Shown: positions 1-8,467 of the stretch, one piece after another | Layout: each line of letters starts with the position of its first letter | How positions within the stretch are numbered: the stretch's first letter is position 1 | Source of the DNA: Leptolyngbya sp. FACHB-261 | GTDB lineage: Bacteria; Cyanobacteriota; Cyanobacteriia; FACHB-261 | Length of the DNA: 64,000 nucleotides | Assembly: GCF_014696065.1 (NCBI RefSeq) | Contig: NZ_JACJPL010000001.1 | Coordinates: 407,117 to 471,116 of the forward strand | Reading direction: 5' to 3' | The notes under the pieces: model-generated | The model's database searches: none | Seen by the model: only the letters and a program-made list of their open reading frames with translations | Told to the model about the DNA's origin: nothing | Made by a program: the position numbers and the translations under genes

Positions 1-164
1 CCACTGGCTGAGGTTAAGGGGATCAGGATTCAGGCAGCCACTTGCCAGGCTCGTACAGGGGTTTCATGCCCCAGGGCCCCCCTGAAGTTTGTTGAGATTT
101 GAGTGTTGGCATCAACTGTCCGGCTTAGTTTGGCTTTAGTTTGGCATCTTAGGTATTCAGGCTT

Positions 165-854
165 TTAGACAGTAGCAGTGGCACCCACTAACGCACTGCA
201 TAGCTTTTGCGAGTTGCTCACCCAGCCAAAAACGCCTCCCTGCATTTTCACCATGTTGATAGCGGCTTGGTGGTTACCTTGATCAAAGGCACCGCAGCAG
301 TCTTCTAGCAGTAGGCAGTAGTAGCCTATGTCGTTGGCAACGCGCATGGTGGTGTGCACACAGACATCTGTAGTTACTCCAGAAAACAGCAGGTGGCTAA
401 TGCCGCGGTTGCGCAGAATCAGGTCTAAGTCAGTTTGGTAAAAGCTGCCTTTACCCGGCTTATCCAGAACAATTTCGCCAGCAACAGGCTGCAACTCGTC
501 AATAATGGCATGACCTTTTTCACCCCGCACCAAAATCCGACCCATTGGCCCTGGATCGCCAATGCCCGCACCGACCCGGCGAGAACGCTCAATTTTGTTG
601 GGTGGACAGTCAGAGAGATCGGGGCGGTGGCCCTCGCGGGTGTGAATGACAGTGATCGGCGTTTCGCGCACAGCTGCCAGCACCTTTTGGATGGGCTCAA
701 TTGGACGACGGGTCATGGTGATGTCATAGCCCATCAAATCGCCGTAGCCCCCATAGGCACAGAAGTCGTTCTGCATGTCGATCACAAGGAGAGCAGTTTT
801 CTCCAGCGGCAGATCCAGAGGATAAGCTTCGGCAGGGACGCTGATGATGGGCAT
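165..854 (-). CDS. Isochorismatase-family cysteine hydrolase
   Basis: This is a cytosolic amidase-type hydrolase of the isochorismatase superfamily, which cleaves small amides such as biuret-like or nicotinamide-like compounds. The family triad is visible: Asp in VIDMQNDF (about residue 26), Lys in DKPGKGSF (about 132) and the nucleophilic Cys in TTDVCVHTT (about 165). The roughly 229-residue length fits the family. The frame stays open upstream to a GTG at 929. I prefer the ATG at 854 because an AAGG lies about 8 bases before it and the conserved fold begins soon after. It is a lone gene, convergent with nothing and upstream of nothing obvious. The exact substrate cannot be read from the sequence; biuret-hydrolase-like enzymes are the closest I recognise. 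Confidence 0.85.
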   Translation of the reverse strand: MPIISVPAEAYPLDLPLEKTALLVIDMQNDFCAYGGYGDLMGYDITMTRRPIEPIQKVLAAVRETPITVIHTREGHRPDLSDCPPNKIERSRRVGAGIGDPGPMGRILVRGEKGHAIIDELQPVAGEIVLDKPGKGSFYQTDLDLILRNRGISHLLFSGVTTDVCVHTTMRVANDIGYYCLLLEDCCGAFDQGNHQAAINMVKMQGGVFGWVSNSQKLCSALVGATATV

Positions 855-1033
855 GGCAAAACCTTGCACAGAACACTTCGCCAGCACTTTAGCGGCAGTT
901 GGGGTCTGTGAACTGTAGCTACGGGTCACAGAATCACAACTTTTTAGAGAGTTCTATTTAGAGGATTCAGTGCGAGCAGGGCGCTGTAAGCAGTTGAATC
1001 CTACGGTTTAGACCTGAAGTTTGGACATCCAGT

Positions 1034-2398
1034 TTAGACATTCAAGGGCTGCACCTGAGCCAAGAGTTGGGTCTGAATTTTGGAGGGCTGGCGTACTGGT
1101 CTCAGCGTGTTGTACTCAGGCGTGACTGTCCAGTCGTAATGCCGTAACAGCGTTGAGAGGACAATTTTCATTTCCATTTGAGCAAACTCAAAACCCAGAC
1201 AACCGTGGGGGCCACTGCCAAAGCCGACCAAGGCACCGGGGTGCTTTTTGTCTTCTTCCCGAGGCGGTGCAAAACGGTCTGGATCAAAGCGATCTGGGTC
1301 AGCATAGAGCTCTGGCAGACGATGGGTGAGCATCGGGGAGATATCAACATACCAACCAGCCGGAATCAGGTAGCCCCCATACTCAATGTCTTTGATCACA
1401 CCGCGCGGAATGCCATAGACCGGCGGGTAGAGCCGCTCAGCTTCTTTGAGCACGTTAGTCAGCTCGGTGAGTTGCTTAAGGTGAGACAGCTCTAAGGGAC
1501 CATTACCGACAACCCGATTCTGCTCAGCCCGTAGCCGTTCGCGCCACTCCGGATGAGCCCCCAGTTCAAACAAGGTCCAGCTCAGTAAGGTGGCTGTGGT
1601 TTCGTGCCCTGCGAAGAGCAAGAGCAAAGCCTGGTCCAATATCTCCGCTTCACTCAGTCGATTGCCCTCCTCATCAACTGCCGCCAGCAATAGCCCCAGG
1701 ACATCGCGTGGCACTTCTAAGTGGCCAGAAGCTTGGCGCTGGGCAATGGTTTGGCGCAGGAAAGCTTGGAGTTGGCGTTTAGCTCGCTGAGAGCGACGGT
1801 GGAGGGTGAAGGGCAGCTCCAGACGCAGCAGAGCCAACCGCCCGAGCATCAATTCCGTAAACCATCGACTGGTTTGCTCAACCTCAACTTCTGTTTGGCT
1901 ACCCAAAAATAGGCGGCTGGCAACGATCAGCGTCAGTTTGCGGAAATCGGCAGTCAGAGGTATTGTGCCCCGAGCCCCCCAACCCTGGAGAAAGCCCTGT
2001 ACAAGGCTCTGAACGGTGTCGAAATAACTAGCAATTGCTCGACCATGAAAGGCAGGGTACATCAGCCGTCGGCTAGCGCGATGGTCTTCCCCATCCTGCA
2101 AGAGCAAGCTCCGACCAAACATAGGCTCCAAAAAGCCCCAGCCCAGATTTGATGAAACATGGTCAGCCTGCTCCATTAGCACTAGACGGTTAGCATCAGG
2201 GCCAATCAGAAAAGCCAGGTTCAGGCCCAGAACGCGGGTTTTGAAAACGGGACCGTAGCGCTCGAAATGTTGCCAGTAGTAAAGTTCTTCGTCCCGAAAT
2301 AGCGACAGGGTTTGGCCCAGAAAAGGTAGACCATAATCGCCGGGCATGGCGTCTGCTGGTTTCAGCCGTGGCTTGATTTGAACAGTCATGCCTCGCAC
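1034..2398 (-). CDS. Cytochrome P450, CYP120-like
   Basis: This is a heme monooxygenase of 454 residues. The I-helix oxygen-binding motif AGHETT is at 263-268, the ExxR pair (EAER) at 319-322, and the heme-ligand loop FGSGPHGCLGFEFA has the thiolate Cys at 400. The N-terminus has no clear membrane anchor, so a soluble enzyme is likely. The overall pattern resembles cyanobacterial CYP120, whose Synechocystis member hydroxylates retinoids; that substrate is an inference here. No ferredoxin or reductase gene is adjacent, so it probably uses general photosynthetic ferredoxin. The ATG at 2398 is used; a second Met three codons later is equally possible. Confidence 0.93.
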   Translation of the reverse strand: MRGMTVQIKPRLKPADAMPGDYGLPFLGQTLSLFRDEELYYWQHFERYGPVFKTRVLGLNLAFLIGPDANRLVLMEQADHVSSNLGWGFLEPMFGRSLLLQDGEDHRASRRLMYPAFHGRAIASYFDTVQSLVQGFLQGWGARGTIPLTADFRKLTLIVASRLFLGSQTEVEVEQTSRWFTELMLGRLALLRLELPFTLHRRSQRAKRQLQAFLRQTIAQRQASGHLEVPRDVLGLLLAAVDEEGNRLSEAEILDQALLLLFAGHETTATLLSWTLFELGAHPEWRERLRAEQNRVVGNGPLELSHLKQLTELTNVLKEAERLYPPVYGIPRGVIKDIEYGGYLIPAGWYVDISPMLTHRLPELYADPDRFDPDRFAPPREEDKKHPGALVGFGSGPHGCLGFEFAQMEMKIVLSTLLRHYDWTVTPEYNTLRPVRQPSKIQTQLLAQVQPLNV

Positions 2399-2847
2399 CT
2401 TGCCTTCACAAGCACAATCCTGATTCTAGGGTGGCATATTTCGCCAGGCAGGGAGGAGGATGGAGAGCGAGTTCTTGTACTCTTTAGCAGTGCCTTAGAG
2501 AGAGGAAATCATGCTTAGCTGAAACGCAAAAGCAATAGTAAATCACTAGATTTTGATAAGAAATCTAAGAAATCTTGGACAACAAACCGTCGATTAAAAA
2601 TTGCAGAGCTTGAATATTCTTCAGCTTGAATTATTTATAGAGCTTATAAAGCACTGTAGAAGTGGAGAAACCAAACCCACTGTGAGCAATATCATATGAG
2701 CGATATCTTATTATAAGCGGCATCTCGTAAAGCAGTAAGGCAATCGGGACCGGGCTGAGTGCTGAGAGAAGCCCTATCAGTTTTACCTCAGGCTGGAGCT
2801 TCTACGGTACTCTTGTTGAGAAGCATCTTTACTCACCGGAAATTCCC
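2399..2847. other. Gene-free interval between P450 and a small ORF
   Basis: These 449 bases contain no convincing ORF. The middle part (about 2530-2720) is markedly A+T-rich, with short imperfect dyads such as AGATTT/AAATCT near 2550 and a GATATC-containing stretch near 2690-2720. It probably holds the divergent promoters of the P450 gene and the gene at 2848, but I cannot place convincing -35/-10 pairs. Confidence 0.5.
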
Positions 2848-3108
2848 ATGTCTTTCATCAAGGTCGGCAGCCGCATCCTCAATACGCAGGCAATCGCTTG
2901 GGTCGAGCTAGAGGCAGTCGACAACGACGGAGAGACCAAGACCAGCGGCGTGAGGGTTTACTTTATTGCGCCTAGCGGCCATTTTGATGCAGAGGGGGGC
3001 ATGGAGGAGATTGAGGGATTCATTGGTCCCGAGGACTTTTTCTTTCGTGGCCAAGAAGCAGAAGCCCTGCGGCAGTATTTCACAGGAACTGCACTCGATC
3101 TTGTCTAA
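2848..3108 (+). CDS. Small conserved hypothetical protein
   Basis: This is an 86-residue acidic protein beginning MSFIKVGSRILNTQAIAWVEL. The composition is soluble, with no signal peptide or membrane segment. The pattern of an N-terminal beta-rich stretch (IKVGSRILNTQAIAWVEL, then VRVYFIAPSG) followed by a helical end (GQEAEALRQYF) suggests a small folded domain. Codon use matches the neighbours and a GGAAATT stretch precedes the ATG. I do not recognise the family. It is transcribed alone and convergent with the ene-reductase gene. Confidence 0.7.
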   Translation: MSFIKVGSRILNTQAIAWVELEAVDNDGETKTSGVRVYFIAPSGHFDAEGGMEEIEGFIGPEDFFFRGQEAEALRQYFTGTALDLV

Positions 3109-3242
3109 GCTCGTCCAGAATTTTATTGAATCTCTCACTGATCTTCTCACGGATCAAATAAGGCAGGCTTACTGAGAAAATCTACAGTAGCCTGCCTTTT
3201 GAGTTGATGGTTTAGGTTAAGGGTTGAGTTGGAACTACGGTA

Positions 3243-4355
3243 CTAAACCACTGCGAGATCTTTGAGGAAGGGGTAGTCGATGTAGCCCTTTTCATCACCA
3301 CCATAGAAGCTTGAGGGATCCGGCTCATTTAAGGGCGCATCGAGACGGAAGCGCTCTGGGAGATCGGGATTAGCGATAAACAGTTTTCCGAAGGACACCA
3401 GATCAGCATCGCCTCGGGATAAAGCTGCCTCGGCCAGTTCCTTAGTGTAGGCCCAATTCACCATCAAGAGGCCTTTGAAGATCGGGCGGAAGTAGGATGT
3501 GGGCAAAGATGTGCCGCCGTGCTTAATATCTTGCTCGCTGGTTTCAAGCAGGTGCAGGTAGGCTAAACCAAACCGGTTAAGGGCTTCTGCAGCATAACTA
3601 AATGTGGCTTGCGGATTGGAATCGGACATATCGTTAAACGTGCTGGTCGGTGAGAGGCGCACGCCAACGCGATTGCCACCCCAAACGCCGACCACCGCTT
3701 CAGTCACTTCCAGTAACAAACGCGCTCGATTTTCCACGGAACCACCATATTCATCGGTGCGGTGGTTGGTTCTATCCCGCAAGAATTGATCGATCAGGTA
3801 GCCGTTGGCGCCATGAATTTCAACGCCATCGAATCCAGCTGCCAGAGCGTTAGCAGCACCTTGACGAAACTGTCCGACAATACCGGGAATTTCAGCGGTC
3901 TCTAAAGCCCGAGGAGTCACATAGGGCTGAGGACCGGTGAAAGTGTAAACCGTGCCTTCAGGTGCGATGGCGCTAGGCGCAACCGGCAAGGCTCCATCCG
4001 GCTGGAACGAAGGGTGAGAAATGCGCCCTACATGCCACAGTTGCAGAAAAATGCGACCGCCCTGCGCATGCACAGCATCAGTAATCGTTCGCCAACCGGC
4101 GACCTGTTCTGCTGAGTGAATGCCAGGAGTATAGGGATAGCCTTGGCCCTCAGGAGTGACCTGAGACGCTTCAGTAATAATCAATCCAGCCGAAGCCCGT
4201 TGAGTGTAGTAGGTCACATTCATCGGCCCCGGCACATTACCAGCTCCAGCCCGGTTGCGGGTTAAGGGAGCCATGACGATCCGGTTAGGCAGCGTGTAGG
4301 CACCAAGCTGGATGGGCGAGAATAGACTGACACTGGCTTGGGTGGCTTCGCTCAT
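3243..4355 (-). CDS. Old Yellow Enzyme family alkene reductase
   Basis: This is an FMN-dependent NAD(P)H ene-reductase of 370 residues, which reduces activated C=C bonds of enals, enones or nitro compounds in the cytosol. It is a TIM barrel starting with LFSPIQLGAYTLPNRIVMAPLTR. It carries the OYE active-site signature HGANGYL (His181, Asn184, Tyr186) followed by QFLRDRTNHRTDEYGGSVENR. It is divergent from an ArsR-type regulator, with an operator-like palindrome between them, so electrophile-responsive control is plausible. A NemA-type name would fit, but paralogues are common in cyanobacteria and I leave the symbol blank. The ATG at 4355 has a good purine-rich site (GGAGAGAAAC) ahead of it. 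Confidence 0.95.
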   Translation of the reverse strand: MSEATQASVSLFSPIQLGAYTLPNRIVMAPLTRNRAGAGNVPGPMNVTYYTQRASAGLIITEASQVTPEGQGYPYTPGIHSAEQVAGWRTITDAVHAQGGRIFLQLWHVGRISHPSFQPDGALPVAPSAIAPEGTVYTFTGPQPYVTPRALETAEIPGIVGQFRQGAANALAAGFDGVEIHGANGYLIDQFLRDRTNHRTDEYGGSVENRARLLLEVTEAVVGVWGGNRVGVRLSPTSTFNDMSDSNPQATFSYAAEALNRFGLAYLHLLETSEQDIKHGGTSLPTSYFRPIFKGLLMVNWAYTKELAEAALSRGDADLVSFGKLFIANPDLPERFRLDAPLNEPDPSSFYGGDEKGYIDYPFLKDLAVV

Positions 4356-4398
4356 TGTTTCTCTCCTGGGCTAAGGGCAGGGCTGCGAACTCATGTGT

Positions 4399-4428
4399 TC
4401 TATAGTTCGTTAAATATCGAACTGTCAG
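4399..4428 (-). promoter_or_regulatory. Promoter of the ene-reductase gene with operator in its spacer
   Basis: Read on the minus strand, CTGACA (4428-4423) and TATAGA (4404-4399) form a -35/-10 pair separated by 18 bases. A perfect inverted repeat, AGTTCG-8-CGAACT, at 4404-4423 fills that spacer exactly. This is the geometry expected when a dimeric repressor excludes RNA polymerase. The adjacent divergent ArsR-type gene is the obvious candidate regulator; that assignment is inference. Confidence 0.6.
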
Positions 4429-4461
4429 CACTGTAGCATCTCAGATAGTTAGAATGCAAAC

Positions 4462-4773
4462 ATGAGGCTCCTTTTTCATCCTGCCAGGGAGGATATCTCT
4501 CTGGCTGCTGTGCTCTACGCCCTAAGCGACCCTTGCCGAATCAAGATTGTCAGAGCTTTGGCAACTGGTGGTGAGGAGCAGCCCTGTGGCTCTTTTGGCA
4601 TTCCGATTGCCAAGTCCACTCTGTCCCATCACTTCAAAGTGCTGCGCGAGGCGGGTATTCTGCATACCCGCACCGAAGGACGAGAGCATCTCAACTCATT
4701 GCGCCGTCAAGATCTCGATGCGCGCTTTCCAGGTTTATTGGATGCAGTGATGCAAGCCTCTGAGCCGTTATGA
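4462..4773 (+). CDS. ArsR-type winged-helix repressor
   Basis: This is a 103-residue DNA-binding protein of the ArsR/SmtB fold. It shows the winged-helix core ALSDPCRIKIVRAL followed by the recognition helix region KSTLSHHFKVLREAGILHTRTEGRE. It lacks the ELCVCDL metal-binding motif. Two cysteines are present, Cys in SDPCRIK and Cys in EEQPCGSFG, so a thiol-based or small-molecule sensor is possible. It is divergent from the ene-reductase gene, with a perfect palindrome between them. Its stop overlaps the start of the AraC-type gene by four bases (ATGA), implying translational coupling. Confidence 0.9.
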   Translation: MRLLFHPAREDISLAAVLYALSDPCRIKIVRALATGGEEQPCGSFGIPIAKSTLSHHFKVLREAGILHTRTEGREHLNSLRRQDLDARFPGLLDAVMQASEPL

Positions 4774-5618
4774 GTGCTGCCGCCTCTGAACGGGAGCAAG
4801 TCAAATTCTGGCGCACCCCAGACCTCGGCAATCTGGAACTGATGCGTGCGACTTACATTACGCACTCGTTTCCCCGACACTCCCACGACAGTTTCGGCAT
4901 TGGCATCATCGAGCAGGGGGCGCTGCGATTTAACTGTGAGGACAAGGCTCACATCATTCCGGCGGGTAATCTGATTCTGATTAATCCGGGACAGGTTCAT
5001 CACGGCCACGCCGCAACAGCGTCAGGTTGGACGTACCGGATTATCTATCCAGAGGCAACTTTATTGCAGCAGGCTCTGTCTGAACTCAATGAGCGACGCT
5101 GCGAGCTGCCTTATTTTCCCAACGCGGATATCCACGACCACAACTTGGCGCAACTGCTATTGAGACTGCACCAGACTCTAGAGACTCCGACGACCCTATT
5201 GGAACGTGAGTCTCGTCTGGTGTTGACCCTGACGCAATTAATCGCTCGGCATGCGGGCGAGCGCCCGACTTGGCAGATTGGACGCGAGCAACAGGCAGTG
5301 CGTTGGGTGCGGCAGTATTTGGAGGCTCACTATGCGGAGAACGTTTCACTGCAACAGCTAGCCCAGCTCACCCAGCTCAAACCCCTGCGCCTACTCCGGG
5401 TCTTTCGCCAAGAGGTTGGCCTACCGCCCCACGCCTATCTCACCCAGGTAAGGGTCTTGAGAGCCAAGGCACTGTTGGCTCTAAATTGGCCGATTGCCCA
5501 AGTTGCTCTGGCAACTGGTTTCACTGATCAAAGCCATTTGAATCGGCACTTTAAGCGCTTAGTTGGCACAACACCCCGGCAATATTGGTTGGGCTGCAAA
5601 AACGTACAAGACAGCTAA
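4770..5618 (+). CDS. AraC-family regulator with N-terminal cupin domain
   Basis: This is a transcription activator of 282 residues. Residues about 20-110 form an AraC-binding/cupin domain (HSFPRHSHDSFGIGIIEQG, then IIPAGNLILINPGQVHHGH). Residues about 175-275 hold the two helix-turn-helix motifs of the AraC family (VSLQQLAQLTQLKPLRLLRVF and IAQVALATGFTDQSHLNRHF). Regulators of this sub-type are commonly found beside azlCD genes, which lie 320 bases downstream, so control of amino-acid export is a reasonable inference. The start overlaps the arsR-like stop by four bases. Confidence 0.92.
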   Translation: MSAAASEREQVKFWRTPDLGNLELMRATYITHSFPRHSHDSFGIGIIEQGALRFNCEDKAHIIPAGNLILINPGQVHHGHAATASGWTYRIIYPEATLLQQALSELNERRCELPYFPNADIHDHNLAQLLLRLHQTLETPTTLLERESRLVLTLTQLIARHAGERPTWQIGREQQAVRWVRQYLEAHYAENVSLQQLAQLTQLKPLRLLRVFRQEVGLPPHAYLTQVRVLRAKALLALNWPIAQVALATGFTDQSHLNRHFKRLVGTTPRQYWLGCKNVQDS

Positions 5619-5668
5619 AAGTTAACTTCCTATGCTGCAAATATCTCGTCAGCAGCAGGGAGTTGAGT

Positions 5669-5887
5669 ATGACCAAGGCCCATACACAGGCAGTTACATG
5701 CGGCTATCGTCCCGGTGCCATTGGTAAAGTCGCACAGTTGCACGGAACTGACTACGCTGAATATCGAGGTTTAGGCTCACAATTCGAGGCACAAGTTGTC
5801 ACTGAATTGGGCAAGTTTTGCAGCCGATTTGAGCTTGGCCAGGATGGCTTTTAGCTGCTGGATCCGGCTGACTACGCCTCGGTTTAG
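5669..5887 (+). pseudogene. Truncated GNAT acetyltransferase fragment
   Basis: From the ATG at 5669 the frame reads MTKAHTQAVTCGYRPGAIGK and continues with VAQLHGTDYAEYRGLGSQFE and KFCSRFELGQDGF. This matches the N-terminal part of GNAT-type acetyltransferases, often found as MarR-GNAT or free GNAT proteins. An in-frame TAG at 5852 interrupts it, ten more codons follow (LLDPADYASV), and a second TAG lies at 5885. The acetyl-CoA-binding motif that should come next is missing altogether. It sits between the AraC-type regulator and azlC, so it looks like a decayed member of that locus. Confidence 0.65.
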
Positions 5888-5937
5888 CCTAGAGCATTAG
5901 CTTTGGAAATTTAAGTTGTATTGTTCTGTTTTGAATC

Positions 5938-6666
5938 ATGATGCATCCGCCTTCTAAACCTTCACCCCGTTCAGAGTTTTTGGCAGGCTGTCAAGCGACG
6001 TTTCCTCTCATTGTCGGGGCCATTCCCTTTGGCCTGATCTTTGGCGCGTTGGCGGCTAGCAGTGGCTTGTCCTGGCTCGGTACAGTGGCAATGTCTGCCA
6101 TTGTTTTTGCGGGAGCATCTCAGTTTATCGCTCTGGGTTTGCTGGCTACTGGAACCCACTGGTTAATCATCGTACTGACCACATTTGTGGTGAATTTACG
6201 GCATTTACTCTACTCTGTAGCCCTGGTTCCCCACGTTAAATCGTTGCCGTCACGCTGGAAGTTACCGCTGGGTTTCTGGCTCACTGATGAGACTTTTGCT
6301 GTGGTTATCAACCGCTACAACCAGCCAGACGATTCACCTTACAAGCATTGGTATCATCTGGGTTCAGCTTTATTTATGTATTCAAACTGGCAACTTTGCA
6401 CCTGGCTAGGCTTAACGGTAGGTCGAATGCTGCCCGATGCCACTACTTGGGGCTTAGATTTTGCCATGTCAGTAACCTTTATTGGCATGGTCATTCCTTA
6501 TCTCATAAATAGACCAATGCTTGCTACAAGCCTGGTCGCAGGTGGGGTTGCCTTAGCAACTTATTCACTGCCCAACAAACTGGGATTAATTTTGGCTTCT
6601 CTAGCTGGAATTGGGGCTGGGATTGGGGCTGAGCGATGGAGTGAAGCTGAGCCTAAGCGAACTTGA
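5938..6666 (+). CDS. azlC: AzlC family amino-acid exporter, large subunit
   Basis: This is the large integral-membrane subunit of the AzlCD (LIV-E) exporter, which moves branched-chain amino acids and analogues out across the plasma membrane. It has 242 residues and about six to eight hydrophobic segments. Family features are [13 protein letters not shown] near the start, the [13 protein letters not shown] segment and the [13 protein letters not shown] segment. It starts with tandem ATGs (5938 and 5941). The azlD gene follows 16 bases after the stop, so the two form an operon, probably under the upstream AraC-type regulator. Confidence 0.93.
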   Translation: MMHPPSKPSPRSEFLAGCQATFPLIVGAIPFGLIFGALAASSGLSWLGTVAMSAIVFAGASQFIALGLLATGTHWLIIVLTTFVVNLRHLLYSVALVPHVKSLPSRWKLPLGFWLTDETFAVVINRYNQPDDSPYKHWYHLGSALFMYSNWQLCTWLGLTVGRMLPDATTWGLDFAMSVTFIGMVIPYLINRPMLATSLVAGGVALATYSLPNKLGLILASLAGIGAGIGAERWSEAEPKRT

Positions 6667-6682
6667 TTTGAGGATCAATTTT

Positions 6683-7015
6683 ATGAACGAAGTTTATGTG
6701 ATTGGCGGCATGGCTTTGGTGACTTTTGCCATTCGCTACACCATGTTTGCCCTCAGTGGTCGTCTCCAATTCTCTGAGCCTTTTATCAAAGCCCTGCGCT
6801 ATGTACCACCGGCCGTTCTTACTGCCATTGTTGTGCCTGCCGTGGTGATACCGACCGGTTCAGACCTGCAATTAAGCTACACCAATGCTCGTTTAATCGC
6901 TGCTTTAATCGCCTGTGCCGTTAGTTGGTTCAGCCAGAACTTATTGCTGACGATTGTAGTGGGAATGATGGCTTTTTTAGGCTGGCAATGGCTTTTGCTC
7001 ACTGGGCTGGTTTGA
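6683..7015 (+). CDS. azlD: AzlD family amino-acid exporter, small subunit
   Basis: This 110-residue protein has four hydrophobic segments and is the small partner of AzlC. It begins MNEVYVIGGMALVTFAIRYT and includes the conserved ALRYVPPAVLTAIVVP stretch. The frame is open further upstream into azlC, but the ATG at 6683 has a TTGAGGATC site before it and gives the family length. Its last 39 bases overlap the 3' end of the convergent glycosyltransferase gene. Confidence 0.92.
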   Translation: MNEVYVIGGMALVTFAIRYTMFALSGRLQFSEPFIKALRYVPPAVLTAIVVPAVVIPTGSDLQLSYTNARLIAALIACAVSWFSQNLLLTIVVGMMAFLGWQWLLLTGLV

Positions 7016-8302
7016 GGTTGCTCGACCGGCTAGATAAGCTTCGAGCGCGTCACAGGCTTTGTGTGCTCCGTTCTCAGCCTGGATCTGGCACCCAATTTCG
7101 GCTGCCCGTTGGCTGTATCGCGGCTCATTCAAGAGTTGATTGAGTTCGACTGCAACTCGCGAGGCTGTGTAAGCTTGGCGGGCTAGGCTGCGAGCTATCC
7201 CCAAGCGGCTGACCCGAGCTGCATTGTCTGGCTGATCATGGCTGTAGGGCACCACGAGCATAGGTCGGCCTGAGCGCATGGCTTGGGCAGTGGTGCCAAC
7301 GCCACCCTGATGCACAATGGCAGCAGCTTGCGGAAATAGCTCAGAGTAGGGCGCGTAGTCAAACACGGCAATATTTTTCGACTGCACTGATGGCAACACA
7401 TCGGGTCCATTGTTGCCGACCAGCAAAACGGCTCGACGGCCCAATTGCTCGGCTGCTGTTGCGCTCTCAATGTAAAATTTGCCGGGATCCAGCACCGCAG
7501 ATGAACCCAGAGTAAACACAATCGGTGCAGGGCCAGCAGCTAAGAATTCAGCCAGATCTGGAGCAAGGCCACCAGCACCGTGACGGTCGTAAAACGCAAA
7601 GCCAGTCACACAAGTATGGGGTGGCCAGTCAGGTTGGGGAGCCCCGAGCAGTTCTGAGAATAAAGCCAGCACCAAATCAGGTGAGTGTTGCCCCTCAAAC
7701 AAAGGGTCAGTTTTGAGGGGCGGCAGACCCAATTCAGCTCGTAGCTGGCGAATTGGATCTGTCCAAGTGTGAAACCTTAGCTTTCCTAGTTTGAGCAGGG
7801 GTCGGTTGAACCAGGGCGGTAACCCCCGCAGCGAAAGATTGCCTTGTGAAGTAGGCAGAATTGACGGGTCGTAGGCTGAGGTGAATGAAATTGGGGCCAA
7901 AACACTCGACACCCAGGGCAAACCCCGTTTCTCCGCGAGCAAGCGCGCACCCCAAGTTAGCGGGTGGGTTACTACTAAATCGGCACCATTTTGCAGGGCC
8001 GACTTCATATCTTCATAGCTGTCTCTGAGGTGGGGCAAAAACAGTTCGCGCACGACATACTCAGTGCCTCGCTGAGCATCCATGCTGCGCTTGAACCACT
8101 CTCGGCTTTGCTCACCCTCTGGCGAGATATTGGGCCGCATCGGGTGAAATTCAAGGCCCTCGGCCTCAATTTTGGTGCGGTAAAACTCGGTAGTGACGAT
8201 TATAGGTTGATGCCCACGCGCCTTTAATTCCAGAGCAATCGCAAGGTAAGGATGCAGATCCCCGAATGAGCCAACTGTAGCCAGAACGATGCGCCGACCC
8301 AC
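6977..8302 (-). CDS. GT1-family UDP-sugar glycosyltransferase
   Basis: This is a GT-B fold enzyme of 441 residues in the GT1/MGT group that glycosylates lipids, sterols or secondary metabolites. The N-terminal domain opens with RRIVLATVGSFGDLHPYLAI. The C-terminal nucleotide-sugar site carries VFTLGSSAV and then HQGGVGTTAQAMRSGRP with a following VPYSHDQPDNAARV, matching the family's donor-binding signature. No signal peptide is seen. The 3' end runs 39 bases into azlD on the opposite strand, which may be an antisense-sensitive arrangement. The acceptor is unknown. Confidence 0.92.
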   Translation of the reverse strand: MGRRIVLATVGSFGDLHPYLAIALELKARGHQPIIVTTEFYRTKIEAEGLEFHPMRPNISPEGEQSREWFKRSMDAQRGTEYVVRELFLPHLRDSYEDMKSALQNGADLVVTHPLTWGARLLAEKRGLPWVSSVLAPISFTSAYDPSILPTSQGNLSLRGLPPWFNRPLLKLGKLRFHTWTDPIRQLRAELGLPPLKTDPLFEGQHSPDLVLALFSELLGAPQPDWPPHTCVTGFAFYDRHGAGGLAPDLAEFLAAGPAPIVFTLGSSAVLDPGKFYIESATAAEQLGRRAVLLVGNNGPDVLPSVQSKNIAVFDYAPYSELFPQAAAIVHQGGVGTTAQAMRSGRPMLVVPYSHDQPDNAARVSRLGIARSLARQAYTASRVAVELNQLLNEPRYSQRAAEIGCQIQAENGAHKACDALEAYLAGRATSNQPSEQKPLPA

Positions 8303-8467
8303 CTTGATTGCCCCCGCGAAAACTGACAGAACTTACTGTAAGCGGGAGGACAGATTTAAACGACTATCGCCTGACAGATAAAACGCTATCCCACTGGATC
8401 CACTCATTATTTGACATGTATGGACCAGCTTGAGTAGAGCTAGCTGGCTCACCCAAAAAGTCGAATC

